Assembly: GCF_003219815.1 (NCBI RefSeq)
Contig: NZ_QJVD01000020.1
Location: 1-64,000, forward strand
DNA from: Arthrobacter livingstonensis
GTDB lineage: Bacteria; Actinomycetota; Actinomycetes; Actinomycetales; Micrococcaceae
Reading direction: 5' to 3'
DNA length: 64,000 nt
The notes beneath the pieces were generated by a model. The model did no database searches. It had not been told where the DNA came from and saw only the letters and a list, made by a program, of their open reading frames with translations. The position numbers and the translations under genes were made by a program. Of the stretch, positions 26,098-34,228 are shown piece after piece; position 1 is the stretch's first letter, and each line of letters begins with the position of its first letter.

Positions 26098-26319
26098 GGG
26101 GGACTCCAATATCCAAGGTTGCGACGCGGACCCGCAGCAGCCGGCGTCCCCGCGGTGCCATACCGCCGAGCCTCTTCCATAGGCGCAGGCAACAACTGGG
26201 GCTGTTGCCTTGATGATGTCATACTGGTGGAGAGGCTCCGAACGGGGCCCGGCCCACCTGCGGCAGCCAAAGCCGGGGGTGGCTTGGGGGGCGACACAAG
26301 AGAGCAAAACGGGGACGCA

Positions 26320-26703
26320 ATGACCAGTGCACGGACCGCAGTCATCATCGAGGACGATCAGGACATCCGTGAGCTGCTCACCATCATTCTGGGACAGTCA
26401 GGCTACGAGGTTCATGCCGCGGAAACCGGGATGGCCGGTGTGGACGCCGTGAGGCTCCACCGGCCGGCACTGGTCACCGTGGATGTGGGATTGCCAGACA
26501 TGGACGGGTTCGAGGTCACTGAGCGCATTCGCCCCCTGTGCCAGAGCCACATCATCATGCTCACGGCCCGCAGTGGCGAGATGGACACCGTCACCGGCCT
26601 GGAAGCCGGAGCGGATGAGTACCTGACCAAGCCTTTCCGCGCCCACGAACTGCGTGCCCGCGTCGAAGCGCTCGCAGCCCGCGAAGTGCCCGAGGATGCC
26701 TAA
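26320..26703 (+). CDS. Single-domain response regulator (receiver only)
   Basis: 127 residues from ATG 26320. Complete receiver domain: acidic pocket IEDDQD (residues 9-14), phospho-acceptor D55 in VTVDVGLPDMDGFEV, MLTARSG (Thr switch), and K104 in YLTKPF. There is no output domain, so it works as a phospho-relay shuttle or by protein-protein contact, as CheY or Spo0F do. It is divergent from the histidine kinase (24325-26097) and convergent with the HPt-like gene (26729-27100), which suggests one signalling module. An upstream extension from 26119 would overlap the kinase promoter and is not conserved. Confidence 0.9.
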   Translation: MTSARTAVIIEDDQDIRELLTIILGQSGYEVHAAETGMAGVDAVRLHRPALVTVDVGLPDMDGFEVTERIRPLCQSHIIMLTARSGEMDTVTGLEAGADEYLTKPFRAHELRARVEALAAREVPEDA

Positions 26704-26721
26704 CGGGCGCAGGAGCACGGC

Positions 26722-26747
26722 CGTCCAGTCAGGCGGTTGACTGGACG
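26722..26747. terminator. Hairpin between two convergent signalling genes
   Basis: Perfect 10-base inverted repeat CGTCCAGTCA / TGACTGGACG with a 6-base loop, directly after the receiver stop and overlapping the last codons and stop of the HPt-like gene. There is no long T-run on either side. Confidence 0.5.
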
Positions 26748-27100
26748 TAGGAGTCCTCGAGCTCGACGGCGGTCCTGTCACCGCAAAGGGCAAGTGCGGC
26801 AAGGTAGTCCGAAGCGCCCTCAAAATGCCGTTGCTTGAGCAGTTCCACCAGGTCTCCGGCTAGCTGGCCCAGCTGCTCGGCTCCCACCATGGCACTGGAG
26901 GAAAACAGGCTGAGTGCGGCCTCGGTGGCCTCGTCCCATTGGTGCGAATTAACCGCGACCTTGATGCGGCACAGCCGTTGCGGCCACATCTGGACATAAC
27001 GGTGGACAAATCCGCGGCACAACACTGATTGGCCGTCCAGTGACTCCTCCAGTTCGCGCAGGGAGTCCATGGAGACCAATGGCAGGGAAGAAGTGTTCAT
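26729..27100 (-). CDS. HPt-like phosphotransfer domain lacking the phospho-acceptor histidine
   Basis: 123 residues from ATG 27100 (MNTSSLPLVSMDSLRELEES). The middle helix pair, WDEATEAALSLFSSSAMVGA followed by EQLGQLAGDLVELLK, matches the HPt four-helix bundle, whose usual active-site helix reads A-H-x-L-K-x-x-S-A-x-x-G-A. Here Leu replaces the His and Phe the Lys, so the protein cannot relay phosphate in the normal way. It may act as an inhibitor or binding partner of the receiver at 26320. A start at 27172 is possible but lies in unconserved sequence. Confidence 0.6.
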   Translation of the reverse strand: MNTSSLPLVSMDSLRELEESLDGQSVLCRGFVHRYVQMWPQRLCRIKVAVNSHQWDEATEAALSLFSSSAMVGAEQLGQLAGDLVELLKQRHFEGASDYLAALALCGDRTAVELEDSYVQSTA

Positions 27101-27215
27101 GAGATGCTCCTGCCTTCCGAAGATACGGACCATTGCTGGCCGTGGTGCGATTGTTGGCGTGCTGCAGACCATTCTACTGCCGCAACGGGCACGGACGGCA
27201 GTTTATTGTCATGGA

Positions 27216-28784
27216 TCACGGTTGCCTCGAAAGCACTGGATCGGAAACCAGCCAGGGGGTGCCCCCCAGCTGCGCCAGCAAATCAGCATTGATCTGCTCC
27301 GCGGGGACGGGGCGGCTGAAATAGTAGCCCTGCGCGCTTTCGCAACCCAAATCGGTGAGCAGCGCGGCCTGTTCCCGGGTTTCAACGCCTTCGAACGTCG
27401 CAGTCAGCTTGCAGGCACTGACCAGCTGCAAGATGGCGGCGATGAAGGGACGCTGGGCGGCCGAGTCTCCCGGGCTGCCAATCAGGGACCGATCAAGTTT
27501 CACGGCGTCAACGGGCAGGGTGCGCAAATAGCTGATGGAAGAATATCCCGTGCCGAAGTCATCCACGGCCAGCCCCACACCCAGCTGCCGCAGCCCCGTG
27601 AAGGAATACGCGTCCCATTCATTGCCGGCAACCAGCGCGGATTCAGTAAGCTCCAGGACCAAGGCCGAGGCGCTGATATCCTCGGTTGCCAGAATGTGCC
27701 GGACGTCGTCGAGCAGTTCGGGGCGCTGGAGCTGGGTTGCAGAAATATTAACCCGCATGGTGAAACGCGGATCCAGTTCAAGGGTTTCACGCCACTGGTG
27801 CACCTGCGCCAGCGCGGTGCGCAGCACCCATGCTGTCAGATCGGTCATGGCCCCGATCTCCTCGGCCAACTCAATGAACTCATCCGGCATCAACAGTCCC
27901 CTGAGCGGATGTTGCCACCTCACGAGCGCTTCAACGCCAATGAGCGCGCCTGTAGCCAGCTCCACTATGGGCTGATGGTGAAGGAGCAGTTGGTTGCGCT
28001 CGATGGCCTGGCGGAGCTCGGCGGCCAAGGCACTGTGCATTTGCCGCACGCTGAGCATCACCGGGTTGAAGACCACCACGCTGCCTGAGGGGTCGCGTTT
28101 GGCGGAGTACATGGCGGTGTCGGCGTAGAGCATCAAGTCAAGGGCCGAGTCGTCGGGCCTGGGCGTGGCGATGCCGACGCTGGCACCAACGGAAAGTTCC
28201 TTATCATCGACCGTCACCGGCTGGGCGAGGGCCGTGATGATCCTTCGCGCCACACGTTGCGCTCGGGCCACGGAGGTGTCCTGGAGCACGACGGCGAACT
28301 CGTCGCCGCCGAGCCGGGCGACGGTGTCGGCCTTGCGTACACAACCACGCAGCCTTTCTGCCACGATCTTCAGGACAGCGTCGCCGGCACTGTGCCCGAG
28401 GGTGTCGTTGATCCCCTTGAAGGAATCCAGATCGAGCAGCAGCAGCGCCGGGGCACCGCCAAATTCCGTCTCAGCAAGCGACGTCTCCAAGGCTGTTTCC
28501 AGCGCCGACCGGTTGCGCAGCTGCGTCAGTGGATCGGTCAAGGCCATCAATTCCATTTTGCGGTAGGCATCCATCAGCATGGCGGTGCGTGTTTTTACCC
28601 GTGATTCCAGCTCGCCTTGGGCAACCATCAGCTCCTCAGCCATCAGGTTGAAGCCGGCGATGACGGCATCGAGCTCGTCGCGGGCCGCGGAGGCCTTGAT
28701 CCGGGTATCCAATTCGCCACCGGCGATCCGGACTATGCCCTCCACGAGTTCGCTCAGACGTGGGTCCCCAACGTCACGGCTCAT
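27216..28784 (-). CDS. Diguanylate cyclase/phosphodiesterase (GGDEF-EAL) with soluble HAMP-like region
   Basis: 522 residues from ATG 28784. A HAMP-like helical segment (LSELVEGIVRIAGGELDTRI, 10-29) without membrane helices is followed by a coiled linker to about 75, GGDEF (80-245) and EAL (255-510). GGDEF at 159-163 is intact and the RxxD inhibitory site is present at 150-153. The EAL motif VEALVRW (284-290), ELTES, DDFGTGYSS, KLDRSL and EGVET are intact, so both synthesis and breakdown of c-di-GMP look possible. The start lies inside the end of the preceding STAS-like gene (11-base overlap), and it is the last gene of an operon led by a BcsA-like synthase, so it probably tunes that enzyme. 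Confidence 0.85.
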   Translation of the reverse strand: MSRDVGDPRLSELVEGIVRIAGGELDTRIKASAARDELDAVIAGFNLMAEELMVAQGELESRVKTRTAMLMDAYRKMELMALTDPLTQLRNRSALETALETSLAETEFGGAPALLLLDLDSFKGINDTLGHSAGDAVLKIVAERLRGCVRKADTVARLGGDEFAVVLQDTSVARAQRVARRIITALAQPVTVDDKELSVGASVGIATPRPDDSALDLMLYADTAMYSAKRDPSGSVVVFNPVMLSVRQMHSALAAELRQAIERNQLLLHHQPIVELATGALIGVEALVRWQHPLRGLLMPDEFIELAEEIGAMTDLTAWVLRTALAQVHQWRETLELDPRFTMRVNISATQLQRPELLDDVRHILATEDISASALVLELTESALVAGNEWDAYSFTGLRQLGVGLAVDDFGTGYSSISYLRTLPVDAVKLDRSLIGSPGDSAAQRPFIAAILQLVSACKLTATFEGVETREQAALLTDLGCESAQGYYFSRPVPAEQINADLLAQLGGTPWLVSDPVLSRQP

Positions 28785-29211
28785 CGCAGACCGTGCCCAA
28801 CCAGTGAAGGGCATCGGCTTCGGATTCGAAGAACTTCGCGGGCAGTCCTTCGGGGCTGTCACCCAAAAAATAGTGGGCTAAAACCCGGTCGACGGGTCCG
28901 TCACCTAAAAGTGCATAGGCTGATACCACCGTGGGGTGACCGTAGACGCTCCTGGCCTGCCGGCTAACGGACTTGACCCGGGTCAGATCCAACAGCAGCG
29001 GAAACGTCTGCCCCTTCGATAACGTCCGGACCAAATCCGCGGCTGCTGCAGCGTGCCGACCAGCCACTTCGGCAAGCTCCGGAAGCTTGACACGCATGAC
29101 CCCGGGGGCCTCGAGCCATACCTGGATGCCACCTTCACAGGTTTGCCGCTCACCACTCTCGCCGGGGAACTCCGGGACTGGCCTGCCGGTCTCCCGCGCC
29201 GCGGCGGTCAT
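28774..29211 (-). CDS. STAS/DUF7793-like small protein in the synthase operon
   Basis: 145 residues. The C-terminal 110 residues resemble the STAS/SEC14-type domain (DUF7793): FPLLLDLTRVKSVSRQARSV as the central strand-helix, then RVLAHYFLGDSPEGLPAKFF and SEADALHWLGTV. Proteins of this type often sit beside diguanylate cyclases or sigma-factor regulators and bind partners or a small ligand; the function is not established. It overlaps the synthase gene by 4 bases and the GGDEF-EAL gene by 11 bases, which argues for a stoichiometric regulator linking the two. Confidence 0.6.
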   Translation of the reverse strand: MTAAARETGRPVPEFPGESGERQTCEGGIQVWLEAPGVMRVKLPELAEVAGRHAAAAADLVRTLSKGQTFPLLLDLTRVKSVSRQARSVYGHPTVVSAYALLGDGPVDRVLAHYFLGDSPEGLPAKFFESEADALHWLGTVCDEP

Positions 29212-31574
29212 CGCTTGTTCACTCTCCGGCGGCGGTCCGTTCCACCGCGCAGGTCACGGTTCAGCCTGCGGTCACCGTGGTAGAGAAGCGCCTGCCAATC
29301 GACTTCTTCGGTGGTCTTTGCCACCACCACGGGAACAGGAGCCGTGCGGACCCGCGGCTTGACGTAGAGCCAGTTGACCACCCCCAAGCCAAGGTCAACC
29401 ACGGAATTTCCCAGCCCGATGTAGGACCGGATGGCCACGGCGGCCAGGATCGCATTGAACGTGGCAAAGGCAGCATTGCCCCAGTTGCCGATCATGACGT
29501 CCCGCCACAAGGTGAAGAGGGAAAAGGCGACGATGAGGTAGGGAACCAGCACATAGAGTGCCGGAGCTGCCGTGCGGTCCTTGACCTTCGGGGTGCGCAC
29601 GAAGGGAATCTTGTCCCCGGTGAAGGCCTGCTGGAGCGACTTGAGGACACCGGCCAGGTTGACCGGCAGCAAGACCAGGTTGAAGCCGTAGATGCGGAAG
29701 ATATCGCTGAAACGGTGACCACAGTCGCGCAGGTCGCTGCCCATGGCCAGGAAGTACGGCAGCGCCGCGACCAGGACCAGCGGACTGAGCAGCCGGCTGT
29801 CGTAGGGGTAGGCGAGCAGGAACAAGAGGCCGAAACTGGCCCATGCGATCGAGGACATGTAATTGACGCGCAGGAGCAGCTCGCGGAACAGCACGGGTTC
29901 GCGCAGCTGGCGCCGGCGGCGCACCTGGGTCCACAACTTTGGCAGGATCAGCAGACCGCCGTTGGCCCACCGACGGCGTTGCACCACCAAGGAGCCAAAG
30001 TCCGGCGGAGTGGCGCTGTAGCTCAGGCGCTCCGGATAATTGGACAAGGTCCAGCCGTGTGTGCCCAGGTCCACACTGGACTCGGTGTCCTCAATGACGG
30101 TGCGGTCCTGGATGTACGTGCGGACCTCAAAGCCGCCCACGGTTTCCACTTCAACGATGTCTTCCAGCGCAGGCTTACGGATCACAGCGTTGGCACCCAC
30201 CCAGAACGTTGCCCCGTAGTAGGTCATTCCCTGGTGCAGAATGTGCTGGATGTCGGTGCTCGCCCCGGCGATCCGCTCGATGCGGGTGGGGGCACCGCGG
30301 AAGGAGGAATAGGGGGTCTGGGCAACGGCCACGCGCTCGTTGCCGGCTGATTCCAGGAAGTAGACGAGGCGCAGGCAATAATCACGCAGCAGCAGGGAAT
30401 CGGCGTCGAGCGTCAGCAGGTATGCGGTGTCCGGAGCCACCAGGTCCGTGGCGTCGCCGGCGTCCTCCGCTGCCCTGCGGCGCAGCACCACGCTTCCGTC
30501 GGTGACCTCCCGACGCCAGCGGCCGCCCATCAAGGAGATGTAAGCGTTGAGGTTCATGGCCTTGTTGGCCTCGTGGGAGAGGCTGGCGAAGGCCTTGCGC
30601 TCAAAGTATTCGGTCTTGACATTGAAAATCCAGGTCAGGCGCAGGTACAACTGCTCCACGCGGGTGTGATCAGGACCCGTTTCCTGGGCCTTGGCCGCGC
30701 CCAGCGCCAGCAGGACCAGCCGCAGTTCCCGGGCGAGTCCCATCAGGACGAGGTCCACGAAGAATTCATCCACGTGGTCCGAGACCGTTTCGGCCTCGGC
30801 CATGGTTTCCAGCCAGGTAGCGGCGAAATTGTATTCGGTGATCACTGCGTCAAGTTCCACCGACGGCACCGGGCCGGCCCCGCTGGTGCGGGCACGGAAT
30901 GTGGCCAGGGCCGCGTTGACCCGGGCGGACGGGACGGAAAGCGCTTGGGAAATCTCTGCCGACAGTGCCCGGGTGGCTTCGAGGCGTTCTGCCGCCAGCG
31001 GATCGGAGGGGGTGGGCGGATCATCGAGCAGGAGAACCACTTTCAAGTGCGGGAATTCCTGCAGGGCCGCGGACCACAGGGTGGCACGGACCACCTGGAC
31101 TTCCTCCGCGTACGACGGAACAAGCACCGTAATGCCGTCGTTGTACTGGGCAAAGTGTCGGTCAAGTTCGCCACGAGGCACCCGCTTGTGGTCCCGGAAG
31201 CGATAAAGCGCCCCCTGCCGGGCCATGAGGTACATCAAGGCTGAGAAGGTGAGGAACGTCACCACCAGGACGTAGGAGAACGTTTCCATCTGGAACCGGA
31301 AGCCGACATTGGGGTTGTCCGCAAGTTGCTTGAGCACCGTGGTAACCAGGTAAAGCAGCCACGCGGCGATGGTGACCACTATGGCCAGGCGGCCCAGGGT
31401 GATTTTTCGCCCCGATGGCACGGGATGAACGATCGAGAGCGGCTCTGAGCGCTTTTCAGCGCCCCATTGACGCCGTGGCCCCTGCTTGGCTCCACCAGGA
31501 CGGACGTCGGCCGACGTGGGTGTCCCGGGCGGCAAGCCGTCATTTTCTGCCGCCGCAACGAGTACCTCAGACAT
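29208..31574 (-). CDS. Processive membrane glycosyltransferase (BcsA/HasA-like GT2 synthase)
   Basis: 788 residues from ATG 31574 (MSEVLVAAAE; GGGGGA just upstream). Two N-terminal helices (60-82, 98-118), a GT-A domain with VVLLLDDPP (DD 184-185), LLTLDADS (DxD 390-392), VIEDTESS (ED 495-496) and QRRRWANGG (QxxRW 532-536), then about five C-terminal helices. These are the substrate and processivity motifs of cellulose, hyaluronan and beta-glucan synthases. The spacing between DD and DxD is about 205 residues, against about 65 in BcsA, so there is a large helical insertion (about 190-385). There is no PilZ domain, so c-di-GMP control would need the linked genes. Confidence 0.85.
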   Translation of the reverse strand: MSEVLVAAAENDGLPPGTPTSADVRPGGAKQGPRRQWGAEKRSEPLSIVHPVPSGRKITLGRLAIVVTIAAWLLYLVTTVLKQLADNPNVGFRFQMETFSYVLVVTFLTFSALMYLMARQGALYRFRDHKRVPRGELDRHFAQYNDGITVLVPSYAEEVQVVRATLWSAALQEFPHLKVVLLLDDPPTPSDPLAAERLEATRALSAEISQALSVPSARVNAALATFRARTSGAGPVPSVELDAVITEYNFAATWLETMAEAETVSDHVDEFFVDLVLMGLARELRLVLLALGAAKAQETGPDHTRVEQLYLRLTWIFNVKTEYFERKAFASLSHEANKAMNLNAYISLMGGRWRREVTDGSVVLRRRAAEDAGDATDLVAPDTAYLLTLDADSLLLRDYCLRLVYFLESAGNERVAVAQTPYSSFRGAPTRIERIAGASTDIQHILHQGMTYYGATFWVGANAVIRKPALEDIVEVETVGGFEVRTYIQDRTVIEDTESSVDLGTHGWTLSNYPERLSYSATPPDFGSLVVQRRRWANGGLLILPKLWTQVRRRRQLREPVLFRELLLRVNYMSSIAWASFGLLFLLAYPYDSRLLSPLVLVAALPYFLAMGSDLRDCGHRFSDIFRIYGFNLVLLPVNLAGVLKSLQQAFTGDKIPFVRTPKVKDRTAAPALYVLVPYLIVAFSLFTLWRDVMIGNWGNAAFATFNAILAAVAIRSYIGLGNSVVDLGLGVVNWLYVKPRVRTAPVPVVVAKTTEEVDWQALLYHGDRRLNRDLRGGTDRRRRVNKR

Positions 31575-31835
31575 CCATCCCCCGTGCCACATTATGGGTG
31601 CGATCAAGCTCGCACCAGAAAAAACCATGCCCGGGAAATTGAAGGAGACCAAGTGACCGGAAACTGGTAAGTACACTTATGATAATGCAAGCTGGCGATT
31701 TTGTTGGCGGCGGTGGCCCTGTCCATGACGTCGGCAGTTCGCGGCTTTGACTTCGGCGGGCAATAAGGTCGCCGCCCGCGCCGCTCTTCACCGCAGGTCT
31801 CTCTTCAGCAACAAAACATTGATCGGGGTTATGTA

Positions 31836-33461
31836 GTGTCTCAACGCTTTCCGGGCCGGAAGCTTTCCCTGTTCCGCCTTACCGTCGTGATTGCCGTGGT
31901 GGCACTGCTGGCAGGAGGGGCCTATGTGGGGTTGGGGCGTTACAACGACGCTCAAGCCGCGTCGAACGATCCGGCGATATTTGCCGGTTATGTTGATGTC
32001 ACCGCCACCCCCACCTATGCCTTTGAAGCGCCTGTATCCAAGGCCGCCAAGTCGGTGGTCCTTTCCTTCATCGTCTCAGCCAAGAACAAACCCTGCGAGC
32101 CGAGCTGGGGCACCGCCTACTCGATGACGCAAGCAGGATCTGATTTGGACTTGGACCGGAGGATGGCCCGCCTGGTGCAGCAGGGGGGTACCGTTGCGGT
32201 CTCTTTTGGTGGCCAGGCCAATGACGAACTTGCCACGGGATGCACCGACCCCGATCAACTACGCGACGCGTACGCCTCCGTGGTGGACCGCTACAGCCTT
32301 TCAACCGTTGACCTGGACCTTGAGGGGGCTGGACTGAGCGACACGGCCGCGATGGCACGGCGGGCCACTGCCATTGCCGCGGTTCAGGCCGAACGGCTCA
32401 AAGCGAAGAAACCGCTGTCCGTATGGCTGACGCTCCCGGTTGCCCCCACCGGCCTCACCGCAGAAGGGCAGGCCGCCGTGACCGCCATGCTCGCGGCCAG
32501 GGTGGACATTGCCGGAGTTAACGCCATGACCATGGATTTTGGCGGAAGCAAGCCGGCCGGGACCACGATGCTGGCGGCGTCCATTGACGCAGCGAACGCC
32601 ACACATGACCAGCTGGCCAAGCTCTACAAGGCACAGGGGCAGACCCTTGGCTCCGATACTCTTTGGCGGAAGATTGGCCTGACGCCCATGGTGGGCCAAA
32701 ACGATGTGGCAGGGGAAATCTTTACGCTCCAGGACGCCAACGGTTTGCACTCCTTCGCCGTCTCCAAGGGTGTTGGCCGGATCTCCATGTGGTCCCTGAA
32801 CCGGGATGCCACCTGTGGACCGAATTACCCCGATGTGGCCCGGGTCTCCGATGCCTGCAGCGGCGTGGACCAAGGGGACCAGCTGTTTTCCCAGGTACTT
32901 GGACAGGGGCTGACGACGCCGCTGGCAGCGGCCACCACGGCGGCACCGCAAGCAACAGCGCGCTCTACGCAGGTCGCGGACAATCCTGCCACCAGCCCCT
33001 ACCCGATCTGGAGCGACTTGGCCGTCTACGTGGCGGGGGACCAGATCGTGTGGCACGGGAACGTGTACCTGGCTAAATGGTGGACCCAGGGCGATGTTCC
33101 GGATAACCCCGTCGCAACCGATGGGACCACACCGTGGCAGCTGGTGGGCCCGGTGCTGCCCGGGGACAAGCCTGCGCCGGTGGTCACCGTCCCCGCCGGC
33201 ACCTATCCTGTGTGGGCACAGGCCACGGTGTACCTGCAAGGGGACCGGGTGATGTTTGACGGCCGCGTCTTTGAGGCCAAATGGTGGACCCGCGACGACA
33301 GCCCCGCGGCCGCCCTCCAAGGGGACCCGGCGTCGGCCTGGACCATGCTCACCAACGCCCAGGTCCAGCAGTTGCTCTCCGGCAAGCCGGTGCCATCAGC
33401 GAAGCCGGCCGCCTCAGCCACGGCCACACCGCCCCGCACGGCCACACCGGCGGCAAAGTAG
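31836..33461 (+). CDS. Secreted GH18-like protein with two chitin-binding-type modules
   Basis: 541 residues from GTG 31836. N-terminal anchor or signal helix (LTVVIAVVALLAGGAYVGLG, 13-32). The GH18-like barrel (about 47-345) has FAGYVDVTATP, GTVAVSFGGQAND and STVDLDLEGAGL with D159, D161 and the putative catalytic E163, then GVNAMTMDFGG. Two CBM5/12-type modules follow (about 385-430 and 450-500), each with an AKWWT motif (AVYVAGDQIVW...AKWWTQGD; TVYLQGDRVMF...AKWWTRDD). It likely hydrolyses or binds a chitin-like or amino-sugar polymer. It is divergent from the BcsA-like synthase, 261 bases apart, so it may trim or bind that product. Confidence 0.8.
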   Translation: MSQRFPGRKLSLFRLTVVIAVVALLAGGAYVGLGRYNDAQAASNDPAIFAGYVDVTATPTYAFEAPVSKAAKSVVLSFIVSAKNKPCEPSWGTAYSMTQAGSDLDLDRRMARLVQQGGTVAVSFGGQANDELATGCTDPDQLRDAYASVVDRYSLSTVDLDLEGAGLSDTAAMARRATAIAAVQAERLKAKKPLSVWLTLPVAPTGLTAEGQAAVTAMLAARVDIAGVNAMTMDFGGSKPAGTTMLAASIDAANATHDQLAKLYKAQGQTLGSDTLWRKIGLTPMVGQNDVAGEIFTLQDANGLHSFAVSKGVGRISMWSLNRDATCGPNYPDVARVSDACSGVDQGDQLFSQVLGQGLTTPLAAATTAAPQATARSTQVADNPATSPYPIWSDLAVYVAGDQIVWHGNVYLAKWWTQGDVPDNPVATDGTTPWQLVGPVLPGDKPAPVVTVPAGTYPVWAQATVYLQGDRVMFDGRVFEAKWWTRDDSPAAALQGDPASAWTMLTNAQVQQLLSGKPVPSAKPAASATATPPRTATPAAK

Positions 33462-33475
33462 TCCCGGGACATGAC

Positions 33476-33501
33476 TCAGGCCCCCTCGCGAGGGGGCCTG
33501 A
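33476..33501 (+). terminator. Perfect GC hairpin after the GH18-like gene
   Basis: Self-complementary TCAGGCCCCCTCG / CGAGGGGGCCTGA with 13-base arms, 15 bases after the stop at 33461. There is no T-run, as is common for actinobacterial terminators. Confidence 0.65.
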
Positions 33502-33557
33502 TGACATCCTGGCGCGAGAACCGCCGCAGGGTGCCATGCATTTTTGCGGCCTGTCCG

Positions 33558-34058
33558 TTACGGGTGCTCGTTCAGCCATTCCTGGGCGAGGGTTGCCTGC
33601 AGGTTCAGGGCCTTGCCGATGACAGGCTCGGCGGCGGAGGCGATCTTCGCGCCCAGGAACGGGATGGCCGACTTCACCTCTCCGCTGAGCTCCACGAGCG
33701 TCGACTCGCCGGAAGCGGTAAGTTTCTGCACGGCCGCGACGTCCAGCGGGGCGCCGGCGACGGTGAGCTTGATGGCGTTGCTGCGGGAGCCGTCGGCCGC
33801 CGGGGCGCTCCACTGCTCCACCTGGGTGACGGTCAGCGTGGCGCCAACCACTTTCCGGGCGATCTCGGGCATGCGCGTGGTGGGCAGCGTGCGCACGGTC
33901 TTGGTGGTGAACGCGCCGGTCGTGGGGCCGCTGATTTCAAACGACTTCAGCTCCCCGCCCACCGTGAAGCTCACGTGCTTGACGAACTCCTCGTCGGCAA
34001 AAACATCCGTGACACGCTGTGCGGTGGCTGACAAAGTGGTTGAGGCGGTGAGCGCCAT
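33558..34058 (-). CDS. DUF2505-family protein (SRPBCC-like fold)
   Basis: 166 residues. Starts MALTASTTLSATAQRVTDVF, with alternating strands and a final long helix typical of the DUF2505/SRPBCC group, which is widespread in actinobacteria and thought to bind hydrophobic ligands; no enzymatic role is known. It is divergently transcribed from mfd with a 170-base gap, an arrangement also seen in related genomes (recalled, not checked). Confidence 0.75.
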   Translation of the reverse strand: MALTASTTLSATAQRVTDVFADEEFVKHVSFTVGGELKSFEISGPTTGAFTTKTVRTLPTTRMPEIARKVVGATLTVTQVEQWSAPAADGSRSNAIKLTVAGAPLDVAAVQKLTASGESTLVELSGEVKSAIPFLGAKIASAAEPVIGKALNLQATLAQEWLNEHP

Positions 34059-34228
34059 GGTTCCTCCGAGGGGATGGGGTTGGGGCAGCCCTCAGGATAC
34101 CTTGGCGGCGCCCTGCGGGAGTAAGCTGGAGACGTCCCCGGCGTTCACTTGTGAATTCCGGGCTTTCGTGTTGCTCCCGTGTTGCTGCCCCACCCGTTCC
34201 TGCACCGTTCCAAGGAGAAAATCCGCCC

